Shown: positions 55,644 through 64,000 of the stretch, piece after piece
How the letters are laid out: every line of letters starts with the position of its first letter
How positions within the stretch are numbered: position 1 is the first letter of the stretch
Assembly (NCBI GenBank): GCA_030645615.1
Contig: JAUSNB010000065.1
Coordinates: 1 to 64,000, forward strand
DNA: 64,000 nucleotides
Origin: Actinomycetota bacterium
Lineage (GTDB): Bacteria; Actinomycetota; Actinomycetes; S36-B12
Direction: 5' to 3'
Translations under genes and position numbers: made by a program
Notes under the pieces: model-generated
The model's database searches: none
Seen by the model: the letters and a program-made list of their open reading frames with translations, nothing else
What the model was told of the DNA's origin: nothing

Positions 55644-56282
55644 ATGACCCGCCCTGGTGTCGTCGTGCTCGACTACGGGTCGGGCAACCTCCGCTCTGCG
55701 CAGCGCGCACTGGAGCGGGTGGGTGCCGACGTCGTCGTCACGAGCGACGTCGACGCGGCCCTGTCGGCCGATGGCCTTGTGGTGCCCGGCGTGGGCGCTT
55801 TCGCAGCGTGCATGGAGGGGATCCGTTCCGTGCGCGGCGACAGCCTCGTGGACCGGCGCCTCGCGGGCGGACGGCCCGTGCTGGGGATCTGCGTGGGGAT
55901 GCAGATCCTCTTCGAGAGTGGTGTCGAGCACGGGCTGGCGACCGAGGGCCTCGGCGAGTGGCCCGGCGTGGTGCAGGAACTGAGGGCGGACGTCCTTCCG
56001 CACATCGGCTGGAACACGGTGCGCCCACCCGAGGGCTCGGCCTTGTTCGCCGGGGTCGAGGACGAGCGCTTCTACTTCGTCCACTCCTATGCCGTGACCT
56101 CATGGCAATTGGCAGCCACAGATCCGCACATCCCGGTACCCGGGGTGACCTGGAGCCATCACGGCCAGGACTTCGTGGCCGCGGTCGAGAACGGCCCGCT
56201 CTGCGCGACGCAGTTCCATCCCGAGAAGTCCGGCGACGCCGGTGCCGCGCTGCTGCGCAACTGGGTGTCCTCCCTGGGTTGA
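55644..56282 (+). CDS. hisH: Imidazole glycerol phosphate synthase glutaminase subunit HisH
   Basis: The 212-residue class I glutamine amidotransferase has [12 protein letters not shown], the nucleophile loop [11 protein letters not shown] (Cys near residue 80) and the acid/base region [10 protein letters not shown]. It hydrolyses glutamine and channels ammonia to HisF. It starts 7 bases after hisB; the longer upstream frame is a hisB shadow. Confidence 0.95.
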   Translation: MTRPGVVVLDYGSGNLRSAQRALERVGADVVVTSDVDAALSADGLVVPGVGAFAACMEGIRSVRGDSLVDRRLAGGRPVLGICVGMQILFESGVEHGLATEGLGEWPGVVQELRADVLPHIGWNTVRPPEGSALFAGVEDERFYFVHSYAVTSWQLAATDPHIPVPGVTWSHHGQDFVAAVENGPLCATQFHPEKSGDAGAALLRNWVSSLG

Positions 56283-56324
56283 TCGCCGGTTGGAACGGTG
56301 GGCGGGCTCCCCGCGCGCGCTCAG

Positions 56325-56330
56325 TAGGCT
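56325..56330 (+). promoter_or_regulatory. Leaderless -10 box for priA
   Basis: TAGGCT ends six bases before the GTG at 56337, the same arrangement as at hisD. It would give priA-hisF an internal promoter inside the his operon. Confidence 0.45.
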
Positions 56331-56336
56331 GGGTTG

Positions 56337-57110
56337 GTGACCGCGCGAACCCTCGTCCTGCTGCCCGCCGTCGACGTGTCCGAGGGCAAGGCCGTGCGCC
56401 TCGTCCAGGGCAAGGAGGGCACCGAGAAGGAGTACGGGTCCCCGCTGGACGCGGCCCACGCCTGGGTCAATCAGGGGGCGGAGTGGATCCACCTGGTGGA
56501 TCTCGATGCCGCGTTCGGCAAGGGCAGCAACGCCGGCCTGCTCCAGGAGGTCGTCCGCGAGGTCCGCGGACGCGTCCATGTCGAGCTGTCCGGTGGCATC
56601 CGCGACGACGAGTCGCTGGAACGTGCGCTCGCCACGGGGTGCGAGCGGGTCAACCTCGGCACGGCGGCGATGGAGAGCCCGGAGTGGACCGCGCAGGCCA
56701 TTGCCAAGCACGGAGAGCGGATCGCGGTGGGCCTGGACGTTCGCGGGACGACCCTGGCCGCGCGTGGCTGGACGAAGGACGGCGGGGACCTGTGGGAGGC
56801 CATCGGGCGCCTCGATGCTGCCGGGTGCGCGCGCTACGTGGTCACCGACGTCACCAAGGACGGGATGATGCACGGGCCTAACTTCCACCTGCTCAAGCAG
56901 GTCTGCGAGTCGACTGATCGCCCGGTGATCGCCTCGGGCGGCATCTCCCGGCTGGAGGACCTGCACAAGCTGGCCGACATGGTGCACCTGGGCATTGAGG
57001 GCGCCATCGTCGGCAAGGCGCTCTATGAAGGGGCGTTCACCCTCCCCGAGGCGCTCGCGGCGGTCGAGCCGCGCTTCGATCCCTACGAGTGGGGACCCGC
57101 GCGCCCGTGA
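56337..57110 (+). CDS. priA: Phosphoribosyl isomerase HisA/PriA
   Basis: The 257-residue TIM barrel has the half-barrel phosphate-binding motifs [42 protein letters not shown] and [13 protein letters not shown]. In actinobacteria this protein usually serves both histidine (HisA) and tryptophan (TrpF) synthesis. No trpF is seen near trpE here, which fits that dual role, though the window does not show the whole genome. A TTG codon lies directly before the GTG. Confidence 0.93.
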   Translation: MTARTLVLLPAVDVSEGKAVRLVQGKEGTEKEYGSPLDAAHAWVNQGAEWIHLVDLDAAFGKGSNAGLLQEVVREVRGRVHVELSGGIRDDESLERALATGCERVNLGTAAMESPEWTAQAIAKHGERIAVGLDVRGTTLAARGWTKDGGDLWEAIGRLDAAGCARYVVTDVTKDGMMHGPNFHLLKQVCESTDRPVIASGGISRLEDLHKLADMVHLGIEGAIVGKALYEGAFTLPEALAAVEPRFDPYEWGPARP

Positions 57111-57877
57111 CGGTGTCCGTGCGCGTCATCCCGTGCCTGGACGTCGACAACGGCCGGGTCGTCAAGGGAGTGAACTTCGTCGACCTGCGTGACGCCGGTG
57201 ACCCTGTCGAGCTTGCCGCGGCGTACGACCTGGCCGGAGCCGACGAACTCGTGTTCCTCGACATCACCGCGTCCAGCGCAGACCGCGAGACCACGTACGA
57301 CGTAGTCCGCCGGACGGCCGAGTCGGTCTTCATCCCGCTGACCGTGGGCGGGGGAGTGCGCGAGCCGGATGACTTCGACCGGCTCCTGCGTGCCGGTGCC
57401 GACAAGGTCAGCGTCAACACGGCGGCGCTGGCCCGTCCTGCCCTTCTGCAGGAGGCGGCCGGGCGCTTCGGGGCGCAGTGCGTCGTGCTCAGCGTCGATG
57501 CCCGGCGGTGCCCGCCAGGGGTGCAGACCGACAGCGGCTTCGAGGTGACCACCCATGGCGGCCGCCGCGGCACGGGCGTCGACGCGGTCGGGTGGGCGGT
57601 CGAGGGCGCCCGGCTCGGCGCGGGGGAGATCCTGCTCAACTCGATGGATGCCGACGGGACCGAGGCTGGCTATGACGTGGAGCTGATCTCGCGGGTGCGC
57701 GCGGAGGTGACGGTCCCGATCATCGCGAGCGGCGGTGCCGGCCGACTCGACGACTTCGTCCCGGCGGTCCGGGCCGGCGCCGATGCGGTGCTCGCGGCCA
57801 GCGTCTTCCACTTCGGCCGGCTGACGATCGGCGAGGTCAAAGCGGCCCTGGCAGCGGCCGACCTCCCCGTCCGCTGA
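57107..57877 (+). CDS. hisF: Imidazole glycerol phosphate synthase cyclase subunit HisF
   Basis: The 256-residue TIM barrel begins [20 protein letters not shown] with the catalytic Asp. It has [31 protein letters not shown], the second catalytic Asp in [14 protein letters not shown] and [13 protein letters not shown]. It makes imidazole glycerol phosphate and AICAR together with HisH. The GTG overlaps the priA stop as GTGA. A palindromic element follows 17 bases after its stop. Confidence 0.96.
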   Translation: MTVSVRVIPCLDVDNGRVVKGVNFVDLRDAGDPVELAAAYDLAGADELVFLDITASSADRETTYDVVRRTAESVFIPLTVGGGVREPDDFDRLLRAGADKVSVNTAALARPALLQEAAGRFGAQCVVLSVDARRCPPGVQTDSGFEVTTHGGRRGTGVDAVGWAVEGARLGAGEILLNSMDADGTEAGYDVELISRVRAEVTVPIIASGGAGRLDDFVPAVRAGADAVLAASVFHFGRLTIGEVKAALAAADLPVR

Positions 57878-57894
57878 CCCCACCCCCTTCGTCG

Positions 57895-57947
57895 ACCTTG
57901 AGGTTGGCGCGCTGAAGTCGCGCGAGAACCCACGCCAACGTCAAGGT
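57895..57947. repeat. Palindromic element, copy B
   Basis: Arms ACCTTGAGGTTGGCG and CGCCAACGTCAAGGT (one mismatch) flank a 23-base centre with nested CGCG pairs. It lies between the convergent hisF and VOC-fold genes, where it could act as a bidirectional terminator. Over 53 bases it differs from copy C at only two positions (57925 and 57940). Confidence 0.85.
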
Positions 57948-57954
57948 CGGCGGG

Positions 57955-58338
57955 TCAGGGCAGGGGCTGGAGGAACTCCAGGCGGTTGCCGAAGGGGTCG
58001 TCGGCGTAGCAGCGGCGATGACCCGGGAAGTCCCCATCCCAGCTGACCGGGACCCCGCCGGTGGCCAAGCGCGCGACCACGGCATCCAGGTCCGTGACGA
58101 GAATTCCCGGATGCGCCTTCCTGGCCGGCCCGAAGCCAGGCTCGACGCCCAGATGGACCTCGAGCCCGCCACCGCGGAACCAGCACCCGCCGCGTGCGGC
58201 CAGCACAGCAGGCTTATCCACTTCGCTCAGCCCGAGCAGTGCACCCCAGAAGTGTCGGCAGGCGTCCTCGCCGCCGGGTGGGATGGCGAGTTGCACGTGG
58301 TGGAGCCCGGCAAGCAGGCTGGGGTCGGTCACCTGCAC
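57955..58338 (-). CDS. VOC/glyoxalase-fold protein
   Basis: The 127-residue product is a single vicinal-oxygen-chelate domain: [32 protein letters not shown] at the start and [15 protein letters not shown] at the end. The metal-site His (LHHV) and the terminal Glu (RLEF) are present. Substrate is unknown. It is transcribed against the his genes, sits between hisF and hisI, and has a near-identical palindromic element on each side, as if it had been inserted as a unit. Confidence 0.85.
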   Translation of the reverse strand: MQVTDPSLLAGLHHVQLAIPPGGEDACRHFWGALLGLSEVDKPAVLAARGGCWFRGGGLEVHLGVEPGFGPARKAHPGILVTDLDAVVARLATGGVPVSWDGDFPGHRRCYADDPFGNRLEFLQPLP

Positions 58339-58356
58339 GATCCTGCCGCACCCACT

Positions 58357-58431
58357 CCCTTCCGCCCACCTTGAGGTTGGCGCGCTGAAGTCGCGCGGGA
58401 ACCCACGCCAACCTCAAGGTGGGCGGAAGGG
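58357..58431. repeat. Palindromic element, copy C (26-base perfect arms)
   Basis: Perfect 26-base inverted arms (58357-58382 and 58406-58431) flank a 23-base centre. It lies between the divergent starts of the VOC-fold gene and hisI, so it cannot be a simple terminator for either. The core (58368-58420) matches copy B at 51 of 53 positions; the outer arm extension is unique to this copy. Confidence 0.88.
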
Positions 58432-58477
58432 GGATGGGTGGCGTCGACGGTGGTGCCGGTATCGGCAGAATGGGCGC

Positions 58478-58888
58478 ATGCCCGCTGACGACGCGACCGA
58501 CTTCGCGACCTCCGACGCGACCTCCGACGCGACTGACGCTGAGGTGGACCTGGTTGTTGCGCGGACCCGGTTCGGCGCCGACGGCCTGGTCCCCGCGGTC
58601 GCCCAGCAGTGGGACACCCGCGAGGTCCTCATGCTGGCGTGGATGGACGAGGCCGCGCTCCGCGAGACGCTGACGACCGGCCGCGGGGTCTACTACTCGC
58701 GCAGCCGCGGTGGCCGGTGGGTCAAGGGCGACACGTCCGGTCATGTCCAGGCGGTCCGTGAGGTACGGCTGGACTGCGACGGCGACACCGTGCTACTGCT
58801 CGTCGAACAGGCCGGCGGCGCCTGCCACACCGGCGACCGCACCTGCTTCGACGCCGACCGCACGGTCGTGTCCGGCGGCCAGGAGTGA
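58478..58888 (+). CDS. hisI: Phosphoribosyl-AMP cyclohydrolase HisI
   Basis: The 136-residue enzyme has the HisI motifs [44 protein letters not shown] and the zinc-binding [12 protein letters not shown]. There is no fused HisE domain. A repetitive [17 protein letters not shown] segment precedes the domain. It is separated from hisF by the VOC-fold gene and two palindromes, and CAGAAT six bases before its ATG may be its own -10. The stop overlaps the trpE GTG. Confidence 0.93.
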   Translation: MPADDATDFATSDATSDATDAEVDLVVARTRFGADGLVPAVAQQWDTREVLMLAWMDEAALRETLTTGRGVYYSRSRGGRWVKGDTSGHVQAVREVRLDCDGDTVLLLVEQAGGACHTGDRTCFDADRTVVSGGQE

Positions 58889-60471
58889 ACGACTTCAGCG
58901 GGACGAGCCAGCCCTCGTTGGTGGACTTCCGTGAGCTGGCCCGCGATCGGCGGGTCATCCCGGTCACCCGCAGGCTGCTCGCCGATGGCGCCACCGCCGT
59001 CGGCCTGTTCCAGGCCCTGTGCCAGGACCGCGCCGGCACCTTCCTGCTGGAGTCCGCGGAGCAGGGGCGCAAGTGGTCGCAGTACTCCTTCATCGGCGTG
59101 CGGTGCGCGGCCATGCTGACCGAGCGAGACGGCGCGGCGGCCTGGCTGGGGCGTGCACCGCGCGGCGTGCCTGCCGGCGGGACGGCTGTCGAGGCACTGC
59201 GGGACACCGCTGCACTCCTGCGCACGACCGCCCTTCCAGGACTGCCCCCGCTTACCGGCGGCCTCGTCGGTTACCTCACGTACGACGCCGTCCGTGCCTG
59301 GGAGCGGGTGCCCGATGGCAACCCCGACGAGCTGGGGATCCCCGACCTCGGCTTCCTGCTCGCCACGGACCTCGCCGTCCTCGACCACGCAGACGGATCG
59401 GTCCTCCTGGTTGCGAACGCCATCAACTACGACGATTCCGACGAGCACGTCGACGATGCGTGGCGCGACGCCGTCGCGCGGCTGGACCGCATGCAGGCAG
59501 CCCTCGACACCCCGCATTCCCTCGGCGTGGCGACGTACGACCGCGACTCACAGGCGAGCGTGACGGCGCACACCGAGCGCGAGGACTATCTGCGACAGGT
59601 CGAGCGGGCCAAGGAGTACATCCGCGGCGGCGATGCATTCCAGGTCGTAGTGTCGCAGCGCTACAGCGCGCCATGCGCGGCTTCCGCCCTCGACGTGTAC
59701 CGGATCCTGCGCGCCACGAACCCGAGTCCGTACATGTATCTGATCCGCGTGCCCGTCGATGACGGGCACCGGCCCGACGAGGCGGCGGGGGCCCTGCCCG
59801 AGGCCGTCGCGTTCGACATCGTCGGGTCGTCGCCAGAGGCACTGGTGACGGTCGTCGACAGCCACTGCGTCGTCCACCCCATCGCCGGAACGCGTCCGCG
59901 CGGATCGACGGCCGAGGAGGACATCGCCCTGGCAGAGGAGATGAGCAAGGACGTCAAGGAGCGGGCCGAGCATGTCATGCTCGTGGACCTGGCGCGCAAC
60001 GACCTCGGCCGGGTCTGCGCCCCCGGGTCGGTGTCCGTCGTCGACTTCATGAGCGTCGAGCGCTACTCCCATGTCATGCACTTGGTGTCCACCGTCACGG
60101 GGGACCTTGCCGACGGTCGCACGGCATACGACGTGCTGGCTGCCACGTTCCCGGCAGGCACTCTCTCCGGTGCGCCCAAGCCACGGGCCATGGAGATCAT
60201 CGACGAGTTGGAGCCGCTTCGCCGAGGGCTCTATGGCGGGTGCGTCGGATACATCGACTTCGCCGGCGACCTCGACACCGCCATCGCGATCCGGACAGCG
60301 CTGATCAAGGACGGCACCGCGTACGTCCAGGCCGGGGCGGGGATCGTGGCCGACTCGATCCCCGAATCCGAGGCGGATGAGTGCGCCAACAAGGCGGCTG
60401 CCGTCCTGCGCGCGGTGGCGGCGGCCCAGACACTCGTGAAGCTCGAGGGCCCGGCCGCAGCCGATGGCTGA
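58885..60471 (+). CDS. trpE: Anthranilate synthase component I TrpE
   Basis: The 528-residue enzyme has an N-terminal domain with [18 protein letters not shown], the Trp feedback-site region. The chorismate-binding core follows: [68 protein letters not shown] and [12 protein letters not shown]. It forms anthranilate from chorismate. The GTG overlaps the hisI stop, which couples tryptophan to histidine synthesis. trpD and the other trp genes are not in the window. Confidence 0.96.
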   Translation: MNDFSGTSQPSLVDFRELARDRRVIPVTRRLLADGATAVGLFQALCQDRAGTFLLESAEQGRKWSQYSFIGVRCAAMLTERDGAAAWLGRAPRGVPAGGTAVEALRDTAALLRTTALPGLPPLTGGLVGYLTYDAVRAWERVPDGNPDELGIPDLGFLLATDLAVLDHADGSVLLVANAINYDDSDEHVDDAWRDAVARLDRMQAALDTPHSLGVATYDRDSQASVTAHTEREDYLRQVERAKEYIRGGDAFQVVVSQRYSAPCAASALDVYRILRATNPSPYMYLIRVPVDDGHRPDEAAGALPEAVAFDIVGSSPEALVTVVDSHCVVHPIAGTRPRGSTAEEDIALAEEMSKDVKERAEHVMLVDLARNDLGRVCAPGSVSVVDFMSVERYSHVMHLVSTVTGDLADGRTAYDVLAATFPAGTLSGAPKPRAMEIIDELEPLRRGLYGGCVGYIDFAGDLDTAIAIRTALIKDGTAYVQAGAGIVADSIPESEADECANKAAAVLRAVAAAQTLVKLEGPAAADG

Positions 60472-61075
60472 CCGCAGCGCGGCGAGCCCGGCCGCAAGGC
60501 GGTCGTACCGGACGGCACTCGCCTGCCTTGCCGCGGGCTCGGTGCTTCTCATCGTCGCCTACGCGATGCCGTGGGTAGCGGTGAGCGTGCCCGTGCTGCC
60601 GGGCGCCGACGCGGCTACGCGGGAGATCACCCTGGCCGGCCGCGACCTGTTCCCCGGCGTCGCCATGACGGGATGGGTCAGCCTCGCCGCGCTCGGCGGG
60701 ATCGTCGCGACCCGGTCATGGGGCCGGGCCGTCGTCGCTGCCGTGGGACTGCTCGCGGGTATCGGCGGATTGGTCGTCGCCGTCCTCTTCGCCGCGTCGC
60801 CCGGGCTGACGCTGGACGACGCCGTGCGGCGGGTGACCGACACCGAGGCCTACACAGCGGGTGCCGCGAGCGGTTGGTGGGCAGCGGCCGCGGCCGGCGG
60901 AGCGCTGGTCGCGTACGCCAGCGCCTGGGCGGCACTCAGTGGGAGGCGGTGGCCGTCCCTCGGCAGCAGGTACGAGCGGACGCCGGCCAATCGCCCCGAC
61001 TCCAGTGCGTGGGACACGCTCGACCACGGGGGAGATCCCACCGAGGACCCGGACCGGGGGCGACCCGGCAGTTGA
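60464..61075 (+). CDS. Trp biosynthesis-associated membrane protein (TIGR02234 type)
   Basis: The 203-residue protein has four membrane helices (about residues 16-38, 68-85, 90-112 and 140-160) and a disordered acidic tail. It follows trpE with an 8-base overlap, the position of the actinobacterial tryptophan-linked membrane protein family; the AYAMPWVAVSVP stretch after the first helix fits that family. Function is unknown. Confidence 0.82.
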   Translation: MADRSAASPAARRSYRTALACLAAGSVLLIVAYAMPWVAVSVPVLPGADAATREITLAGRDLFPGVAMTGWVSLAALGGIVATRSWGRAVVAAVGLLAGIGGLVVAVLFAASPGLTLDDAVRRVTDTEAYTAGAASGWWAAAAAGGALVAYASAWAALSGRRWPSLGSRYERTPANRPDSSAWDTLDHGGDPTEDPDRGRPGS

Positions 61076-61099
61076 CCCGCGGCATGGTTCAATGTCGCC

Positions 61100-61321
61100 A
61101 TGTCGCAGCAGCCGGCCTCAGCCGCCCACCACGACGATCACGGCTCGACGCCCGCTGCCTGGACGGCCGTCGCGATCATCACTCTCGCCTTCGTGCTCGG
61201 CACGCTCGCCATCATCATGGGCAACTGGCCGCTGTTCTGGGTGTCCGTGGGGGTGCTCGTCCTCGGCGCCGTGGCGGGCAAGGTCCTCGCGATGATGGGT
61301 CTCGGCAAGGCGCGCACCTAG
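61100..61321 (+). CDS. HGxxPAAW motif membrane protein
   Basis: The 73-residue protein contains HGSTPAAW (residues 14-21), the name-giving motif of a small actinobacterial family. Two membrane helices follow (about residues 22-40 and 45-64) and then a short basic end. Family function is unknown; it is regularly found next to trpE and its membrane-protein neighbour. Confidence 0.88.
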   Translation: MSQQPASAAHHDDHGSTPAAWTAVAIITLAFVLGTLAIIMGNWPLFWVSVGVLVLGAVAGKVLAMMGLGKART

Positions 61322-61343
61322 CCTGCTGCGCCCGTGCCGGGCC

Positions 61344-61381
61344 TTAACGGGGAATTGACGCAAGCCTGACCGGGGGCAGAC
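61344..61381 (+). promoter_or_regulatory. Four 11-base-spaced repeats ahead of the response regulator
   Basis: TTAAC (61344), TTGAC (61355), CTGAC (61366) and CAGAC (61377) recur at exactly 11-base intervals, the spacing of tandem OmpR/PhoB-family binding sites. They end 44 bases before the response regulator start, so autoregulation is likely. No unambiguous -10 was identified. Confidence 0.5.
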
Positions 61382-61425
61382 CGGATGCGGGCGGCACGCC
61401 CCTTGGGGTCTGACAGGCTGGACCC

Positions 61426-62121
61426 GTGAGCGACACCTCCCGCGGGCTCGTCCTCGTCGTCGAGGATGAGCGGGCCATCTCCGACCTGCTGCGCATGTAC
61501 CTGGCCAGGGAGGGCTTCGGGGTGCACGTCGCGACGGATGGCGGGTCGGCACTCACTGCGGCGCGGACCATGCACCCGGCGGCCGTCATTCTCGACGTGG
61601 GCCTGCCGGTGATGGACGGCACTCAGGTGTGCCGCCAGTTGCGGGCGGAAGGGAACTGGGTCCCGATCCTGTTCTGCACGGCCCGCGACGACGAGGTCGA
61701 CCGCGTGCTGGGCCTCGAGCTCGGCGCGGACGACTACATCACCAAGCCGTTCAGCCCGCGCGAGGTCGTGGCACGGGTCAAGTCCGTCGTACGTCGCGCA
61801 GCCCTCGCGTCGGCCGACGACAGCCCGCTCGAGGTCGGGGCCGTCGTGCTCGACCCGGTCACCCGCCGCGTCACGGTGGCCGCCGAGCCCGTGTCGCTGA
61901 CCGCTACCGAGTTCGACCTGCTTGCGCACCTCATGGCCCACCCGGGGCGCGTGTACTCCCGCGAGCAACTGCTGTCCGAGGTGTGGGGATACGCGGCCGT
62001 CGTGGGCACGCGCACGGTCGACGTCCACGTAGCCCAGGTGCGCGGGAAGCTGGGCGACCTCAACCCCATCCGGACCGTGCGGGGGGTCGGCTACTCGGCC
62101 GAGGCGCCAGGGGCGCCGTGA
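61426..62121 (+). CDS. OmpR/PhoB-family response regulator
   Basis: The 231-residue protein has a receiver domain with the acidic pocket Glu13/Asp14, phospho-acceptor Asp57 (VILDVGLP), Thr85 and Lys107 (DDYITKPFSP). A winged-helix DNA-binding domain follows (LTATEFDLLAHLMAHPGRVYSREQLLSEVWG, then RTVDVHVAQVRGKLG and IRTVRGVGY). It pairs with the histidine kinase that overlaps its stop. The stimulus and regulon are unknown; the 11-base repeats upstream suggest it controls itself. Confidence 0.93.
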   Translation: MSDTSRGLVLVVEDERAISDLLRMYLAREGFGVHVATDGGSALTAARTMHPAAVILDVGLPVMDGTQVCRQLRAEGNWVPILFCTARDDEVDRVLGLELGADDYITKPFSPREVVARVKSVVRRAALASADDSPLEVGAVVLDPVTRRVTVAAEPVSLTATEFDLLAHLMAHPGRVYSREQLLSEVWGYAAVVGTRTVDVHVAQVRGKLGDLNPIRTVRGVGYSAEAPGAP

Positions 62122-63524
62122 CGTCCGTGGATCCCGGGGTCGCGACATCGCCGCCGGGTGCGCGTCCTCCTGCGCGCTCCCGGATGAACATCGTCACGTC
62201 GACGGTGCTGCTGACTGCGGCGATCGCGGCCATCGCCGTCCTCGTCGCCGGCATCGCGGCCTACCCGCTGGTGCGGTCCGCCGCCGAGAGCCAGGCGAGG
62301 GCCGAGCTGACCTCGCTGGCCGACCTCACCGCCACGGCGATCGACCGAGGCGCGACCGGCGAGCGAGGCGAGCTGCTCCCTCGGCGGCTCACCGACGCGC
62401 TGCAGTTCAAGCAGATCACCGGGTACATCGTCGTCGATGGCAGCCCGGCGGCGCCGGGCGTGAGCCAGCAGGTCCTGGCCGACGCGCTCTCGGGACGCAG
62501 CGTCTCCGCCGAGGGCACCACCGACGAGGGGCCGGTCCTGATCGAGACCCGGCCGCTCGAGTCAGGCGGCGCCGTCATCCTCGAGCAGCCCTACACGGTG
62601 GTCGGCGTCGAGGCCAGCGACGCGGTGCGCCGCATCGCCCTCGCCCTCCTCCTGGGCCTGCTCATCGCCGTCCCGATCGGCTACTGGGCCGCGCGCCGCC
62701 TCACCCGGCCGCTCCGCGCCGCGCGAGACGCCGCGAACGAGATGGCCGAGGGTTCCCGCCAGGTCACGCTCGATCCAGAAGGCCCGGTCGAGGTCGCCGA
62801 CATCGCCCTGTCGCTCAACCGGCTGAACTCCGCCCTGGTGACCTCGGAGGGCCGCCAGCGCGAGTTCCTGCTGTCGGTCTCGCATGAGCTGCGCACCCCG
62901 CTGACGGCGGTGAAGGGATACGCGGAGGCCCTCTCGGACGGGGTGATCCCGGCCGAGGACGTCGCGCGGACCGGGGCCACCGTGGCGGCCGAAGCTGCCC
63001 GGCTGGACCGCCTCGTGAGCGACCTGCTCGACCTGGCCCGGCTGGGGGCGGTCGACTTCCGGGTGTCCCCAGTCAACGTCGACCTGGTCGACCTCGCCGA
63101 GGAGGCCGCCGAGGTCTGGCGGGATCGGGCCGGTCCCGAGGACGTGCTGTTCGTGCTCGAGGTGCCGGACCGGGCGGTGACCGTCCTGACGGACCCGATC
63201 CGCGTGCGCCAGGTCATCGACAACCTGGCCGAGAACGCGCTGCGCGTCTCCCCGCCCGGCTCGGTCATCGTGCTGGCCGTGCGCCAGGAGGGCCCGTGGG
63301 GCCTCGTCGAGGTGCGCGACTCCGGCCCCGGATTGACCGACGACGACGTGCCGGTGGCCTTCGAGCCCGGGGTCCTGCATGAGCGGTACCGCGGGGTGCG
63401 CCCGGTCGGTACCGGCCTGGGGCTGGCCCTGGTCGGCAAGCTCGCCGAGGGGCTGGGCGGCTCGGCCGAGGCGGGACGCTCGGCCGAGGGAGGGGCGCGC
63501 TTCACGGTGCGCATACCGGCGTGA
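62118..63524 (+). CDS. Sensor histidine kinase
   Basis: The 468-residue protein has two membrane helices (about residues 26-50 and 172-191) flanking an extracytoplasmic sensor region of about 120 residues. A HAMP domain (191-243) and the HisKA domain follow, with His256 in VSHELRTPLTAVKGY. The HATPase domain has N box NLAENAL, G1 DSGPGLTDDD and G2 GTGLGLAL. The sensor domain has no family I recognise. The GTG overlaps the response regulator stop as GTGA. Confidence 0.92.
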   Translation: MTSVDPGVATSPPGARPPARSRMNIVTSTVLLTAAIAAIAVLVAGIAAYPLVRSAAESQARAELTSLADLTATAIDRGATGERGELLPRRLTDALQFKQITGYIVVDGSPAAPGVSQQVLADALSGRSVSAEGTTDEGPVLIETRPLESGGAVILEQPYTVVGVEASDAVRRIALALLLGLLIAVPIGYWAARRLTRPLRAARDAANEMAEGSRQVTLDPEGPVEVADIALSLNRLNSALVTSEGRQREFLLSVSHELRTPLTAVKGYAEALSDGVIPAEDVARTGATVAAEAARLDRLVSDLLDLARLGAVDFRVSPVNVDLVDLAEEAAEVWRDRAGPEDVLFVLEVPDRAVTVLTDPIRVRQVIDNLAENALRVSPPGSVIVLAVRQEGPWGLVEVRDSGPGLTDDDVPVAFEPGVLHERYRGVRPVGTGLGLALVGKLAEGLGGSAEAGRSAEGGARFTVRIPA

Positions 63525-63551
63525 CGCCGCCCGCAACGGTCCCGTTCGCCG

Positions 63552-63557
63552 TATCGT
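63552..63557 (+). promoter_or_regulatory. Leaderless -10 box for the DUF2752 gene
   Basis: TATCGT ends six bases before the GTG at 63564, the same spacing as at hisD and priA. It supports that start. Confidence 0.45.
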
Positions 63558-63563
63558 TGGCCC

Positions 63564-64000
63564 GTGCCCACCTTCACTGACGAGGACGTGGTCGAGCAGG
63601 AGCGTGTCGACACGCGACCTCGGCGGCGCCGGATGGCGGGACCCCTGCTCGCCCTCGGAGGCGGCGCCCTGGCCCTGGGCTACGTTGCCGCGGTCGACCC
63701 GAATGAGCCTGGTCACTATCCGCTCTGCCCGACGCGCGCGCTGTTCGGCGTCGACTGCCCCGGCTGCGGCCTGCTTCGCGGCACCCACGACCTGGTGACG
63801 GGCAATGTCGGGGGTGCGCTTGACCACAACGTGCTCGTCCTGGCCGCGATCCCGGTCCTCGTGGTGCTGTGGATCCGGTGGGCGATGCGAGCGTGGCGGG
63901 GGACGACGCCACCCGTAACCTATGAGCAGTTCCGTCGTCGCAATGCCGTCCTGATCGTGTCCCTGGTCGTCGTCCTCGCGTTCGGCGTCGTGCGCAACCT
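63564..64000 (+). CDS. DUF2752 membrane protein (3' truncated by window edge)
   Basis: About 145 residues are visible. A first membrane helix lies near residues 25-42, followed by the family signature CPTRALFGVDCPGCGLLRGTHDLVTGN with its conserved Cys pattern, then helices near residues 88-107 and 127-145. DUF2752 genes are commonly found in actinobacterial trp regions; the function is unknown. The end lies beyond the window. Confidence 0.85.
   Translation, partial: MPTFTDEDVVEQERVDTRPRRRRMAGPLLALGGGALALGYVAAVDPNEPGHYPLCPTRALFGVDCPGCGLLRGTHDLVTGNVGGALDHNVLVLAAIPVLVVLWIRWAMRAWRGTTPPVTYEQFRRRNAVLIVSLVVVLAFGVVRN

Overview
The window is a gene-dense stretch of a high-GC actinobacterial chromosome. 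The evidence is the gene content and order: a complete mraZ-rsmH-ftsL-ftsI-murE-murF-mraY-murD-ftsW-murG-murC-ftsQ-ftsZ division and cell wall cluster with no ftsA and no ddl, followed by pgeF, yggS, sepF, yggT and divIVA; a MoxR/DUF58/transglutaminase operon; a HelD-type RNA polymerase recycling ATPase; DUF3040 and DUF3048 proteins; a priA-type hisA; and trpE followed by the actinobacterial Trp-associated membrane protein and an HGxxPAAW protein. MurE carries the DNPR motif, so the peptidoglycan is predicted to contain meso-diaminopimelate. Many start codons are GTG, and several genes appear to be transcribed without a leader. I cannot assign a genus from the sequence alone.

Layout. 1-4567: 3' part of a DnaE2-type polymerase gene and dinB (translesion synthesis). 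4697-9518: DUF3040 membrane protein, then a leftward MoxR-DUF58-TgpA operon. 9574-12337: a MaoC hydratase, an unknown repeat protein with an RDD membrane protein, and a secreted protein. 12349-15680: a leftward pair, an ABC-2 permease and an unusual lipoprotein hydrolase fused through one membrane helix to an ABC ATPase. 15706-22762: DUF4349 lipoprotein, HelD-like ATPase, RmuC, a small Ser/Gly/Leu repeat protein, a secreted protein, an alpha/beta hydrolase and a DUF3048 lipoprotein. 22869-41528: the dcw cluster, beginning with a promoter that carries phased MraZ-box repeats. 41525-50868: ileS (leftward), a TraR/DksA-type zinc protein with a Lys-Ala repeat tail, lspA, an RluD-family pseudouridine synthase and dnaE1. 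50865-52584: membrane protein, YbaK-type deacylase and LON-domain protein. 52607-58888: hisD-hisC-hisB-hisH-priA-hisF, a leftward VOC-fold gene bracketed by two nearly identical palindromes, and hisI. 58885-64000: trpE, two small membrane proteins, a two-component system and the start of a DUF2752 gene.

How the genes work together. The dcw genes carry out the late steps of peptidoglycan precursor synthesis (MurE, MurF, MraY, MurD, MurG, MurC), lipid II export and septal polymerisation (FtsW, FtsI, FtsL, FtsQ) and Z-ring assembly (FtsZ, SepF). Most neighbours overlap by four bases, which points to translational coupling. The his and trp genes supply two linked amino acid pathways; PriA of actinobacteria usually serves both.

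Non-coding content. No gene-free stretch exceeds about 205 bases, and I saw no tRNA, rRNA, CRISPR array or insertion sequence. The main non-coding signals are the mraZ operator, a structured leader before a 55-codon gene, a 49-75 base palindromic element in three intergenic copies, TANNNT boxes placed 6-7 bases before several start codons, and 11-base-spaced repeats ahead of the response regulator. The least explained items are the hydrolase-ABC fusion, the palindromic element and the nonapeptide-repeat protein at 19950-20258.
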